Assembly: GCA_022661535.1 (NCBI GenBank)
Contig: JAKULF010000010.1
Coordinates: 868,001-932,000, forward strand
DNA: 64,000 nt
Origin: Eutypa lata
Lineage: Eukaryota; Ascomycota; Sordariomycetes; Xylariales; Diatrypaceae
Direction of reading: 5' to 3'
Shown: positions 49,350 through 64,000 of the stretch, piece after piece
Layout: every line of letters begins with the position of its first letter
Numbering within the stretch: position 1 is the first letter of the stretch
The notes under the pieces: generated by a model
What the model was told of the DNA's origin: nothing
Seen by the model: only the letters and a program-made list of their open reading frames with translations
Database searches by the model: none
Program-made: the position numbers and the translations under genes

Positions 49350-49754
49350 GGGTCGGGATTATGGTTTATGGTTATTACTGAATTTAAAAAAATAGTTTCA
49401 TTGTTCTTATATAATATACCACTTCAACCCACGCCAAATAGCTCACGGCTCTACGAGAGAGCCGTTTAGAAAGATACTGATCAGTGGCTATAGTAGAGTT
49501 GGGAATACTAGTACAAAGGCGTTTTCTGCGGCTTTAATGTAGAATAACATGGAAAACGGCATATTTGCTCGAGTTTTCTAGGTGCTATTACGATGATTAA
49601 AGGGGTCAAACTATCAGGACTATACCATTAACAAGATGCTTATCACAGTAAGTGAGCCCCTATAAAATAGGATATATATGAATTAGGTAATCCCAGATTC
49701 ACTCTTGGAGAGAGAACGCCCTAGATCTTCCACTCGCGTAGTTTTACGAGTATA
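49350..49754. other. 3' flank of the chitinase, no gene seen
   Basis: No recognised gene. A CTCACGGCTCTACGAGAGAGCCGT imperfect hairpin-like stretch lies about 49440-49466, 90-120 bp after the chitinase stop; significance unknown. Confidence 0.4.
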
Positions 49755-50085
49755 GGCCTATGTCATTCGAGTATCAATGTTAAAATTACTAAGACGGTGT
49801 GTCAAGCGGTCTAAAGACGTCGGTTTCGGACCATCAATGTACTCGGAATTCGATATCGCATCTAGGCTATATCGAGATGGTAACGACTTGCCAATTCTCA
49901 TGATCTCTTTAAGTTGAGCCGCCATCCCCGAGCGGGAGCCAATGTCTCTCCATTCCTTGTCATAAAAAAGAGCTTCCTGCAATGTCCATCCTTGAAAGAA
50001 CCAGTATTACTTGGCGATCGAACTCCCTTCCTCGGCGTCGCTTAGATAACGTGACAGACTCTTGAGCAATCGCTTGAACATTTAA
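49755..50085 (-). pseudogene. HET (heterokaryon incompatibility) domain fragment
   Basis: Part of a HET domain, the module that triggers cell death after fusion of incompatible hyphae. The minus-strand frame reads a YLSDAEEG stretch, then FFQGWTLQEALFYDKEWRDI, matching the family core (RGWTLQE followed by FYDxxW and a GS/T-R-S segment). A TAA at 50009-50007 interrupts it just before the core, and about four residues usually found after WTLQE are missing. There is no ATG and the frame ends after about 75 more codons, far short of a full protein. A remnant next to AT block 2. Confidence 0.65.
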
Positions 50086-50284
50086 TTGGTACCTTCGGGT
50101 AGTTCAGCAATGCTGTTCTCCTCAGCAGAGTACGTATCAATCCAGGCGTAATTATAGTTATATTTTATAGTTTGCTAACAACAATACTCGACTTGGCTAC
50201 GATCTTGGAGATCATCGTGACGGATTTCCTCAATATCCCAAGTACGAGAGAATGTTGAGAAATAGAAGCATATAATTAATCTGG

Positions 50285-53200
50285 AAATAACTCGAGATTG
50301 AACGTTAAAGCATTAAGAAGACATATTAAGACGATATTAAAATATCTCGTTACGAAAAACGTTATATTTATTAAATTAAAACATTAAAATTATAAATAAT
50401 AAATGTATTAATATAAGTTAATAAAGCTAATTATGTATATAAATAAACGTTATTTTTATTTTTATAATAATTATTATTTTAATTAATTAAGTTTATTATT
50501 TTCTTTTTAAATAAATTATAAACTTAAAATTTCGTATAAGTTTAATATTTTTAATTAAATACTTTATATATATAATTTAATAAATTAATCTTAAAATATA
50601 AAATTATTAAAATTATATCGAAATTAATATAAATCGAATTTAATTTTATTATTTAACGTTAATATATAATTAAATTACGAAATTATAAAATTATTTTTTT
50701 ATTTTATTAATTAAATATTATTTATATTAAAAAGAAATAATACATTATAAATAATAATAACGATTATTTAATTACTTTTAATAATTTTAATAACTTTAAT
50801 AACTTTAATATTTTAATTATAATTAATTTTAAATAAGTAAATTAATTTAATATTAATTTTAAAATTATTTAAAAACGTTTTATAAATAATTCGTTATAAA
50901 CTTATTCGTTAAATATTAATTATTAAAATAATTAATTAAAACGAATAATATAATTAATTATAATTTTAAAAGCTTTTATTATAAAAAGTTATTTTTATAT
51001 AATTAATATTATATAATATATATAAAATAAAAATAATTATAATTTATAAATAAAATATATAAATAATAATAATAACGCTTATAAATTAATCTTTATATTA
51101 AATTATAATATAAATTTAATAAATTAAAATAATCTTTTTATATCGTTTATTTTAAACGAATAAATTTTATTTAAAATTAAAATTTATACGTTAAATACGT
51201 AAAATAAAGCGTAATTAAAACTTAAAGTTATTTAATTTTTATAATAATTTTTAAACTTTTTATTTTAAATCTTTTTTTAAATATTAATATTAAAATAAAA
51301 CTATTACTTTTAACGTTTAAATTAATTTAATATAATCGTTATAATATAAAATTAACGTTTTAAATTAAACATTAACGTTATTTATAAGTTATTTATATTT
51401 AAAATTATTATAACGTCGATTAAATTTAAATTTTTATTAAAACTTATAAATCGTAATAATTATTATTTTTAAAAACGATATATAAAGATAATTATAAAGA
51501 TTTATAATAATTATAATTTAATATTTAATTAATTTTTAAATATTATTAATAAACTTTTTAAATCTTTATAATTATAATAATTAAAAACTTAAAAACGAAC
51601 GATGTTATGTTTTAAAAATAATTTATATAAAACTTTAACTTTATTAATAAAAATAATTATAATAATTAAGTTATTTAAATAAATAAAAAGAAATTAATAA
51701 AGATATTTTTTAAATTTTATTATAATTAATAAAAAGATAAAATATAATTAAACTTAATAACATTAATAATATATATAAATTAATATTTAAAAAAGATATA
51801 TATAAATCGAAATTAAATATATATTATTATAAAATTATTTTATAATTTATTTTATAAAAGATTTAAATAAAAAGTTTAAAGTATAAGTTTAATTATTTTA
51901 AATAATTTATATTAATATATTATCGAAATTAATTAATATTATTAAAATAATTAAAGTTATAAAATTAAAATTTAAAGTAATAAATTAATTATTAAATAAT
52001 AATACGTTAATAATAATTATAAAAGATAAATATATAAAACGTAAAAAAATAATTATTAATACTTTAATAAACGAAAAGAAAACGATAATAATAAAAATAA
52101 AAAAAATATAAATATTATAAAAACAAATTATATTAAAAATAAATATTAAAAATTATATTTAAAACTTAAAAAGAATAAAAAACTATAATTATATTAACTT
52201 ATAAACTTTAAATAAATAATATTTTTAAAGTTTAAATAATAATATTTATTTTTTTAAAATTTATATTTATTATTTAAAAAAGATTATATATTATAAAAAC
52301 ATTAAATATTAAATTTTAATTATAATTAATATATTACTTTAAATCGTAATAAGTTTATAAGTTTTAAAAATATATTTAAATTAAACGATTTTATTATTAT
52401 TAATATTAATAATATTAAAATTTTTGTTTTTAATATAAATATAATTAAAATAAATTATATTATATTAATAAAGTTTTAAATAATAAAATTCATTAAAATA
52501 TTATATGTTTTTAATTTAAATATTAATTTTATTTTCGTTATATAATTATTTAATAAAAAAGTTAATATAATTTTAAAACGAAATATTTATAAAATTAAAT
52601 TTTTAAATAATTAATAAATTATTATTTATATATTACGATTTAATAATTTATTTAATTTTAAAATATATAAAATAATAATTTTAATACTTTTAATTTATAT
52701 CGTTAATTTTAAAATATACCTTTAATATAAAGAAATAAATTATTTAAATAAAATATTTCTTTTAAAACTTAAATATATTATTCGTAATATAATAAATATA
52801 TTAAATTATTATATATACGTAATTTATTTAAAAATAAATATATAAAAAACATTATTTATATTAACGTTTATAAGCTTTTTAATAAAACGAAATATAATAA
52901 TAAAAAATAATAATTAATTTTAATAAATAATTATAACCGCTTTATTTTAATATAACTTAAAATTATTTAAAAAAAAACTTAAAATATATTAAATAATTTA
53001 TTAATTATTTTAAAAAGTATAAAACTTAAAAAATAAAAATATAAAGTTATATATTTTAATTAAATTAAAAAATTAATTAAAGAAAATATAAAGAAATAAT
53101 ATATTTAATAAGATATTATTATATAAACGAATTTTATTAAATAATATTAAAATAACAAAATAATAAAAAGTTTTAATTTTTATATTTAAAAATAAATTAT

Positions 53201-55008
53201 TTTTTATATTAAAAAATAAAAAAATTTAAATAAAGCTTTAATTTAAAATATTAATAACGATTAATTACTTATATATTTAAAGTTTTTATAACGTATTAAA
53301 TATTATTTTTTTTTAAATAATATATAATTAAAAATTTTATATAAATTATTTATATATATTAAATATAAAGATATAATATTAAATGTTTAAAAATAACGAT
53401 AAAAAAATAAAGAAAATTAAAAATTAAAAAAAACTTAATATTTTTATAAGTTATTTAAATAATTTAATATATAAAATTTTTATTAATAAATATAAAAGTA
53501 TTATAATAATAATATAAAATATTTACTTTAAACGAAAAAGAAATTATTAATTTATAATAATTAATGTTAAAATATAAATTAATAATTTTTTATTAAAAAC
53601 CTTTTCTTTATTATTTATTAAACGTAAACGTTAAGAAATTATTAATTATATAATTAATTTAAATTAAAGTTAATTTATTTTATAAAAGATTAATAAAAAT
53701 TATTTAATAAATATTTACATTAATTTATTATTTACTTAATTTATAAAAAATAATTTAATTTAAATATTAAATTTAAATATAAATAATTAAGTTTTTAAAT
53801 ATTTAAAATTATAATATTTATTTAAAACGTATATTTTTTTAACGTTAACGATTAACGTTAAAACGATTATTAATAATATAAAGCTTAAAATATTAATTAA
53901 AGCTTGTAAAAATTATTTTTAAAATAAATAATGCGAAATTATAAAAGTTAAATATTAATTTTTATTAAATAATAATATTTACATTTTAATTAATATTATA
54001 AATAATATAAATATATTAAATAAAAAATAAATCTTTAAATTAAAACGTAATTTAAATAATAACATAACGCGTTATAAAATACGTTATATAATATAAAACT
54101 TTAAATAAATTAAAAGTATTAATTATTTTAAAATATTTACTTTTATAATAAAATTTATAAATTATAAAATATTATTTATTATAATTATCGTTTAAAATTA
54201 TAAAATTAAATAAATAAACGTTAAAATTATTTTTTTTATAAAAAAAAAAAGATTTACGTTTAATAACTTAAAAGATTTAATAATAATATTAATGAAATTT
54301 ATAAATTAAAATAAACTTTATATAAATTAAAATAAACGTTTAAAACTTAATTTAAAACGTTAAATAATTACTTAATTTTAATAAACTTTATTTCGATTAA
54401 TTTTAATTATAATATATTTATTAATATTAAAATAAACCTTTTTATAATAATTTATATAAATAATTTATTTATTATTAAAAGAAATAAAATAAAAATAATT
54501 AAAGTAAAAATAATATTAAATAAACGCTTTTAAATAATAAATTTAAAACTTTATTAATATTATTTAAAAATTTAAATTAAACGTTATTAATTAATTAAAA
54601 TTATTTATTTTAATTAATAAAAATATATTAATGAAAAACTTATAATATATAATATAATAAATTATAAAAGAATTAATATTTTTATAACTTTATAATAATT
54701 ATATTAATTAATTATTAACTTTTTAATATATTTAATAATAAACATTAAATTTAATATAACTTATGTAATATTTTATATTAATTATTACTTTTTTAATTTT
54801 ATATTTAAATATAAATAAATAAATAAAAAGATATTTAAATATTTATAAATAATTAAAAACTTATATTTTAAATATTAAAAAAAATTATAATCGTTAATAA
54901 AATATAATTATATAAATTAAAACGAAAATTTAAATAATTATTAATTAATTTTCGATTATATTTTTAATTTAAATAACGATATAATTAATTAATCGTTTAA
55001 AAAATAAT
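50285..55008. other. RIP-degenerate AT-rich DNA, unassigned
   Basis: AT block 2 begins near 50285. Almost no G or C, no open frame. I found no clear match to block 1 in this part. Probably one or more ruined transposons. Confidence 0.55.
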
Positions 55009-55153
55009 TATCGAAAATAATTCTTTTTATAAATAATAAATCGACGTTAAAGCTTTAAAATTAAGCGTTATATTTTTCTTTTTCGTTAATTATTTTTCGA
55101 ACGTTTTTTTTAAATAATATAACTTTTTATATAATTATAAACTTCGTTTAATA
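55009..55153. repeat. 5' LTR of large element copy 2
   Basis: Begins TATCGAAAATAATTC and ends CTTCGTTTAATA; aligns with both LTRs of copy 1. Confidence 0.85.
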
Positions 55154-58100
55154 TTTAATAACATTTTTTTAATTATTTTTATTATTAAGTAATTTTTTTT
55201 TAAAAAAAACATTTAAATTTCGTTTAATATTTAATTTAAAACTTGTTTTTTAATCGTAATTTATTTATTTATTTACTTAAAAAACTTTTTATAAATTTAT
55301 TTATAAAATTTATAATTTTATATTTCTTTTCTTTATTATTATAATCTTTTATATATAATATATATATTTTTATTTTATTTATTAAAACGATTCGTTTTAT
55401 ATAATTTATTTTTTATTATTATTATAATTTGTTATTTTATTTAAAAACATTAAGATATTTTGTTATTAAAAAGTTTATTTATTTATATATTTTTTATAAT
55501 AAATTTCGTTTTTTAATAAACTTATATAATAATATTAAATTTTATTATAAATTATTTAAACTTTATTTAAATAAATATTTTATTTTTCGAAATTATTTTT
55601 AAAATTTATAAACTTATTTTATTATATAATCGTTTAATTTTATAATTATTTAATCGTTAAATATAATAAGTTTAAAATATTTACTTTATAACTTATTTTT
55701 AAAATTAAATAATTAATTATTAAAAACTTATATAAATTTATTTTACGATATATAAATTCGTAAAAATTAAATTTTAAATTAATTAATTTTTTTTAATAAA
55801 AAAAAATCGCAAAATAATTTCATTTTTAATTTAATAACTTATTTAAAATATTAATTACTTTACGTAAAAAAATAACCGATTTATATAAAAAATTTTCTTT
55901 TTTATAAAAAACTTTATTTAAATTTACTTAATATTAATCGTAAAAAAACATAATAATAAATATTATTAAATAACTTTATTTTTAAAATATTAAATTATTA
56001 ATTTCTTTAAAACGTAAAGCTTTTTTTTCTTTACTTTTCTTTTTTATAAATTCGTAAAAATTAAATTTATTAAAAAACTTTTTTTTACTTTTCGTTTTAT
56101 AATTCGTTAAAAACTTATAATTTAAAAACGTATTTTTTCTTAATATTTTTAAATTAATTATATTATAACGATTAAATTTATTTTAATTAAAAAGAAAAAC
56201 TTTAATTTATAATTTATTTAAAGCTTTTTTATAATTAACGTATATAATTTCCTTTTTATATAACTTTTTATTAAAACGAAATTTAACTTTTTAAATAAAT
56301 AAGTTTTTTTTATTATAACGTTAATTATTTTTTAAAATAAATAAAGATAATTTAAACTTAATAAAAAACTTTATTATAAACATTTTTAATAATAACGTTA
56401 TTAAAAAAATTATTACTTTTATTATAATAACTTTTAAATTTTTTAATAAAAATTAAAATTAAAAATTTATTATTTAAATTTTAACTTAAACTTATCTTTT
56501 AATAATAACGATTATATTTAAATTTAATTTAATATTTATTAAAAAAATATTTTTTTTTATAAATTTTATATATAAATATATATTAAATTTTATTTAATTT
56601 AAAATTTTTATTAAAAACTTTTCGTAATTTTTTTATAATAACGCTTAAAATTAATAAATAATAAAATTAAATATAAATATTAAAATACTTATATTAAATA
56701 ATTTCGAAAAGCTTTTCGAAAAAATTATTAAACGATTTAAAATTACGAAATTTAAAGCTTTTAAATTCTTAAAAAATAATAACTTTAAATTAAATTATAT
56801 TTATATAAATATATTTATTAAAAATTAAACCGTTAAATATATTCGTTATTATTAAATTATTAATCTTTTTTTTATATTATAATAAATATTTTATTTATAT
56901 AATTCTTTTTATATTTAATTTTAAATTTTTATATTTTAATTTAATAAAAATATATATTTTAACGATTATTTTATTTATTTCGAAAAAAAAGTTTAAATTT
57001 ATTAAAATATAATTTTAATTAAATTAAAAATTATCTTTTTTTAACTTAATTTTAAAAAGCTTAAATACGTTTTTATTAATTAACGTTTATTAAATAAACG
57101 TATTAATATCGTTAATTATTTAATATTATTTATTTTAATTATATATATATAAAAATTAATTAAAAAATACGAATTTTACGATTAAAATTATAACAAAAAT
57201 AATTCGTTTTAAATTAATTATTAAAATTAAAAAAATTATTTCGAAAATTAATTTCTTTAAAGAAATTAAAATTTAAATGTTAATTAATAATTTCGTTAAT
57301 ATTTCTTTTATATAAAAATTAATATCGTAATCGATTTAACGAAAAAAAAAACTTCGTAAAAGTTTTTAAATTAATTATTATAAAGATTTATAAAATAAAT
57401 ATAATAACTTATATTATAAAGGTTTTAATAAATATCGTTTCGATTAAAGTTTTTAACGTTTTAATTAATAAATTTACATTAATTATAAAAATTAATTCGT
57501 TTATTTTTAAAATAAATAATACGTATTTATTAATAAATAAAATAAAATTAATATTAAAAAATAATTTATCTTTCATAATTATTATTTTTAAAAAAAAATT
57601 ATATAAAACGAAAAAAATGTTTATTATTATAAAAAGTTTATAAAAAATTAAAATAAATTTATTTATTTTATCGTATTTATTAATATTAATATCTTTTATT
57701 TAATTTCTTTTAAAAAAATATTAAAAATATAAATTAATATTTTTTTTAAAAAATATTTATATAAATTATATATATTAAAATTTATATTAAAATATAACTT
57801 TTTTATTTTTTTAATTATTAAAGTAAATTTACGAAAATCTTTTAACGTAAAAAAAAATAAATTTATTATTTTTTTAATATTTATTAAAAACGTTTCGAAA
57901 AATATTAAATAATAACTTTTATTTTTAATAAAAACTATTTATATTTCGCTTTTTTGTAATAAAAAATATTTAAAAAAATATATTATTTTTAATTTTTATT
58001 AAAAAGAAAAATAATTAAATAAATAACGACGTTTTTTTTATAAATAATATAAAATAAATCTTTATTTATTTTAAATTTATATTAAATTTAAATTTATTTA

Positions 58101-61100
58101 AAATATATATATATATAACTTTTCTTATTATATATAATAATATAATTATTATTATATATATAAATATAAAAGGGTTATATATTATTATAAATAAAAATTA
58201 AATAAAATAAAAAAATTTAATTAATAAAAAATATTTAACGATATTATTACGTTTAAAAGTTTTAATAATTTAATTATTTTAAAAAAAATATATTTAATAT
58301 TATTATTTTTATAAAACGAATTAATAAAAAAGTTTAATTTATTATTTTTATTATAACTTAAATAAAAAATTAATTAAAATTTAATTTTTTTTTCGAAAAT
58401 AATTAATTAAATAAAAATAAAATAATAATTAATTTTTTTAAAAAATAAATTAAACTTTCGTTTTATAAATAAATTATAATATTTATAAAAATCGTTTATA
58501 AAAAAAAACTCGATTAAAAAAAATAATTATTAAATATAATATTATTATTTTTCTTTTTTTTATAATTATTATATTAACGAAATATATTAATTTTTAAAAA
58601 TTTAATAAGTTTAATAAAAAACGAATATATTTCTTTTTAACTTTACGAAACGATATATTAAATATTATCGTAAAAATTAATATTTTAAAATTAATATTTT
58701 ATAGAAATTATATTAACTTATTTATTATAATTTTTAAAAATATTAAATTTAAAATAATTAAAAATATAAATAAAAACCATTTTTTATTATAAATTAAATA
58801 AAAGTTATTATAATATAAACTTTATAAAAATATAAAAAAAAACATATTTTAAGCTTTTATAATTTATAATATAAATATTATTAAAAAATTAATATATACT
58901 TTAATTATAAAAGATATTACGATAAAAGATATTTAATTAATTATATATTTAAATATTAAAAATTAAAAATCTTTTTTTTTATTAAAAAATAATATAAAAA
59001 TAACATTTTAATTAACTTTATAAAATTTTTAACTAAGCTTAAAATAAACATTAAAAATAAAGTTAATATCGTAATTATAAACTTAAATTTTATAATTAAA
59101 TTAAAAGAAATCTTCGAAAAATATAACGTATAATAAAATAAAAAGATTATATTTATATTAAAAAAATAAAAAATAAAAGTTAACTTCGTTAAAAATTAAT
59201 AATATTAAAAAATTCGTATTACGCATTATTAATTTAATATAAAAAATTAAGGTTTTTTTAATAAAATCTTTAATAATATATATATATATTAAAATAATTA
59301 AATTAAATAAAAAACCTTTTCTTTTAAATATTTAATTTTTATTATTTAATAAATAATAAAAGAAAAATATAAAAATTATATCATTATTAATTTATAAGTT
59401 TTTAAAAACTTAATTATATTAAATATTTATTTTATATTATTATAAAACAATATTTCTTTTTATATATATAAAAAGAAATTTATAATAATATTTAATATAA
59501 TAATATTTTTTTATTAATTCTTTTTATAAAATTTATATAAAAACAAAATAATTATTATATTTTTAAAATCTTTAAAAATATTTAATGTTTATTTTATAAA
59601 TTTTAAAAATAATTTAACGTTTATTTAATAATTTATAAATTAAATTTTATTTTTATATAAAGATTTTTACCATATATATATTAATAACGTCGTAATTTTT
59701 AACGATATTAAAAAAAAGTATTTCTTTAACGTTAATATAATTTTTAAATATTTTATAAATATATATTAATAAGATTATTAAACTTTAAAATTAACGATTA
59801 TAATATTATTATTATATAAAATAAAATATAAATTATATAAAAATTTAAATTTCTTTATACTTTAATTAATTTTAAAACGTATTTCGAAATAATAATTTAA
59901 TTTTAAAAGTATATTTTTTAATTTTAATAAAAAGTAAAACTTTTATAAAAAAAGAAAATAAAAATATTAATAATAAAAGAAAATCGATAATAATTTTTTA
60001 AAGTAAATATTACATTAAAAAAGAAATAAATATTTATTTAAAAATTAAAATGTATTTTTAAAAAATTAAAAGATTTTCGATTATTATAAAATACATTTTT
60101 CGATAAAAATTATTTTATTTATTAAAATTTACATTAATAATTTTTTTTAAAAATTAATATTTTTTAATAATAAAGCTTCGTTATTATAATTTTTTACTTT
60201 TTTATTTTTTTTAAAAAAATTAATTTTTTTAAATAACGTTAAAATTATTATATATTTTAATAAAATCTTTATTTTTACGAAAAAAAAAATATAAAGTTAT
60301 AAAATTTAAAATAATATATTTATTTTAAGTTTATAAATAACTTTATAAATAACTTTATTTTTATATTTAAAATATAATAATTTTTATTAATTATAAAATT
60401 ATAAAAAAAATTATTAATTAAAAAGATTTATATTTCGTTAATATAATTAAAAATAATTTTCGATTAATAATAACTTTAATATATTTTAAATAATATAAAT
60501 TTAACGTTAAATATATTTTTAATAAAGTTAATTTAATTTTAAATATATTATTAAAACTTTTTACGTTAAATATAAAGAAAAATATAATAAATAAAAAAAA
60601 TAATATTAAAAATAAACTTAACGATATAATTAAAATTTTAATTACGTTATATTAAAAAAGATTTTTAATTTTAAATATAAATAAAAAATTATTAATAAAT
60701 ATAAAATCGATTATTAAATAATATATATTATAAGTAAATTAATTTTTTAAATATAATAATTATAAAACTTTTCGAATTAAAGAATTTTATTTTTACATTA
60801 AAAAAGAATTTTTATATAATATTTTTTAATTAAAAAATTATTTTATTATTTTAAATTTATATTATAAAAAAATCTTTAATAAAATTTATAATATTAAATA
60901 TTATTTAATTTTAAAAAAAAAATATACGATTTAAATAATATTATAATATTTAATTTAATAAAAAGAATTAAAAATTATATAAAGCATTACTTTAATTATT
61001 AATAAAATCGAATTAATAAATAAAACCATTTCTTTATTATATAATAAGATTAAACTTTATAATTAATTTATTATAAGTTTTTAATAAAAACATTTTTTAA

Positions 61101-64000
61101 TTTATATTTAATTACGATATTTTTAATATTTTATTAATTATTATATATAAATTTATTAAAAAAGTTATTTTAATTTTAAAATATATTATATATATAATTT
61201 AAAAATATTAAAACGTATAATTTTAAATAAAAATTTAAAATTTATATTTAAGTTTTAAAAAACGTTATTTTTTTTATAAAAAATTAAATTAAATATAATT
61301 ATAATTTATTATTTTTAAAAAAACGATTAAAGTAAAAGAATTAATTAAAAAATTAAAATCGTTATTTAATATTATATAATAACGTTAAATAAATTTTAAA
61401 TTTATAAAAAAAAAGATTTTAATAAAATATAAATAATACGAGATTATTAATTATAAAAAAAACATTAAATAAAATAACTTTAAATTTTAAATCGTTTTTC
61501 GTTTCTTTAATTTATAAAGATTTTCGTAAATTATATTAAAAAAAATAAAATTAATAATAAATTTCGTTATTATAAATTCGAAAATATAATATAACGTAAA
61601 ATATATATTATTAAAATTTAATATCGAAAATAAAATTTATTTAAAAAATCGTTACGAAAATAATTTTAATAAAAAATAAATTTATTAATTATTATACGAA
61701 AAATAAAAAACTTTTTTTATAAACTTAACTTTTCGCGATATTAAAATATTTATTAAACGATTTTAATTATATATTTATATAAAATATTTAAAAAAAAAAG
61801 CGATTTTTATAATAAAAAACGTTTTTAATTAAATAAAATATTAATTAAAAATAATAATAACGAATAATAATTTTACGAAATTAAAAAACTTTTCGAAAAA
61901 CGAATTAATAATTAAATATTTAATTAAATAAAAAAATTATAATTCGTAATATAATAAATAATATTTAAGAATAATTTTAATATAAAACGTAATAAAATTA
62001 ATTAACGATTATAATAAAAAGAAATTTATTTAAATTAAACTTTTTATAAAAAATAATTAAAAAAATTATATTTTTTTTAAAAATAAAATAAAAAATATTT
62101 TAAATAATTTTAAATTCGTTAAAATAATTTCGTATATTAATATTTAAATTTACATTTTAAATATTAATAATAAATAATAAAATAAAAATTACTTTTTATA
62201 TAATAAAATACTTTTTTATACGTTTTATTTATTTTATAACTTTATTTTTTTTTTATAAAATCTTTACTTTTAAATTCTTTTTAACGTATATAATTTAAAG
62301 ATTTTAATATTAAAATTTCTTTTTTATTTAATTTTTTTTTTATTATTAATTATTTTTTAATTTAAAAATTTACGTTTTTATATTTATTTTTTTAATCGAA
62401 ATATAATAATTAATATTTACTTTTCGATAATTTTTATTTATATAATATATATTATATATAACTTTTAATTATATTATTTTAAAAAAAATTTTTTTTTTTT
62501 TTTTTTAATATTTAAAACTTTTATTTTATTAATTTATAATCTTTTTTTATATTTTTTTAATTATTTTTTTTAAATCTTTTTTATTATTATTAAAATAATT
62601 AAATTTTTAATTAAAAACTTTAATTACGAAAATAATAACATTATTTTTAAATAAATTTTAAAAAACTTTTAATTAATATTTTTAATAAAAAACTTTATTT
62701 AATTAACTTTTAAAAATTATTTTATAAAAAATAATTTTTTAAAGTTTAAAAAGTTAAATTTTTAAAGTTAAAATATTATAAATGAAGTTATAAACGAATA
62801 ATAATAAATAATTGCTTTTTTTTAATTATTATTTTTTAATATAAAATACGATTTTATTATTATTTTAAAAGATATTATATATATTTTATTTAAAACGTAA
62901 GTTTTTAACTTTCGCTTATAAATAATTAATAAAACGGTTTTAATTTATTAATAATTAAATTTTTTTATTTAAAAACTTAAAAGCTTTTTAAATTTATAAA
63001 GATTTAACGTATAATTTTAAAAATTAATTTATTAAATTTATAAAGGTTTTAAATAATATTAATTTAAAGTAAATAAAGATTTTAATAAATGTTTATATTA
63101 TTTTCGCGTATTAAAAGAATTATTACGATAATAAAAACATTTTTTATAAATCGATTTTTTTAATTTAAAAGAAAAAACTTAATAATTTAAAAAAATGCAT
63201 TTTTATTAAAATTATAATTAAAATTAAAAAAAAAACTTAAAAATATTAAATTATTAACTTTTATTTTTAATTACATTTTATTTTAATAATATTAAAATTT
63301 TATTTTATTTATCGAATATTATTAAATAAAAATAAATATTTTTTTATAAAATTTAAATTATTTTTTTAATTATTAAATAATAAATAAAAAGAATTTAAAA
63401 AATATAAAATTTAATTTTAAAATCGTAAATCTTTTAAAAAATATTAAAAATAATTAAAATATTTTTATTAAAATTTTTTAATCTTAAAACGATTAACGTA
63501 AAATAACTTTTAATTTATTTATTAACGTTATAAATTTAACATTATTAACGAATTTTTAATTATAAAAAGTTATTTAAATCGTTATAATAAATTTCGTTAA
63601 AGATTATATTTTTAAAAATTTATTAAAAAGAGATTATATTTATAAAAAAATATCGAAAATTATTTATAAAAGAATTAATTAAATGCTTTTTTATAAAATC
63701 TTAAAAATAATGCGAAAATCGTTTATAATTACTTTTATAAATCGATTAAAAATATTATTTAAAAGGTTTTTTTATTAAAAAAAAACGTTAATGGTTTTAT
63801 AATTAAAAAAAAGGATAAAATTAAAGATTAAAAAAAAATTAAAAAGTTTTATTAAATAAATTTAAAAGTAAAAAAATTAAAAAATGATCGTATTAATTTT
63901 AAATTTTTTATAAAAAATTAAATAAAATTTTTTAAAATAATATATTTATTAAAAAAAATTAAATAAATTGTTAAAAAAAACACTTTTTATTAATTATAAT
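55009..64000. mobile_element. LTR retrotransposon copy 2, RIP-inactivated, cut by window end
   Basis: 5' LTR at 55009-55153, then colinear with the element at 17133: landmarks at 17441, 19681, 21121, 27961 and 28381 have counterparts at 55281, 57521, 58941, 63551 and about 63970. The copy lacks the nested element (junction about 61631-61650) and has several small deletions. Its 3' LTR would be expected about 0.5 kb beyond the window. Differences between copies are largely transitions. Confidence 0.85.

Noticed and set aside
1..64000. CRISPR arrays, operons, riboswitches, bacterial ribosome-binding sites
   Set aside because: Spliced fungal genes throughout; no regularly spaced repeats or prokaryotic signals seen.

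Overview
The window is from a filamentous ascomycete (Pezizomycotina). Short GT...AG introns of about 50-100 nt interrupt most genes. Gene families typical of plant- or insect-associated and saprotrophic moulds are present: CVNH lectin, LysM proteins, a killer-toxin-like GH18 chitinase, GH43 arabinanase-type enzymes, a HET domain and Dal5-type permeases. Two enormous AT-only blocks (about 9228-30960 and 50285-64000) look like repeats destroyed by repeat-induced point mutation (RIP). Species cannot be named from the sequence.

Layout. 1-9044 is gene-poor DNA of normal composition. It holds a small CVNH lectin gene (+), then truncated or broken genes on the minus strand: an acyl/alcohol-acetyltransferase fragment, the N-terminal third of a monocarboxylate-type MFS transporter, and a full-length allantoate-permease-type MFS gene. 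That last gene has ten exons adding up to 484 codons, but two premature stops and one lost splice acceptor kill it.

9228-30960 is AT block 1. I resolved four structures in it. (i) An 11.9 kb LTR element (17133-29028) has 143 bp LTRs and a 5 bp target duplication. (ii) A 2.06 kb short LTR element (23994-26057) is nested in it, with 266 bp LTRs, perfect 8 bp terminal inversions and its own 5 bp target duplication. (iii) A 1.2-1.4 kb inverted repeat pair (about 13245-14660 and 29827-31030) has one tip that escaped mutation. (iv) A 117 bp direct repeat has one copy exactly at the left edge of the block.

31000-50280 is a GC-normal island with the intact genes. It holds an NtaA/DszA-type FMN monooxygenase (-, 480 aa), a secreted two-module GH43 enzyme (+, 746 aa), a four-LysM protein (-, 349 aa), an unidentified 247 aa protein (+), and a secreted three-LysM protein (-, 461 aa) divergently paired with a 1,222 aa CBM18-GH18 chitinase (+). 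A broken HET-domain fragment follows. The LysM proteins and the chitinase form a chitin-binding and chitin-degrading locus. The divergent LysM/chitinase pair is an arrangement known from subgroup C fungal chitinases.

50285-64000 is AT block 2. It starts with about 4.7 kb of unassignable RIP-ruined DNA. From 55009 it is a second copy of the large LTR element, running off the window and lacking the nested element.
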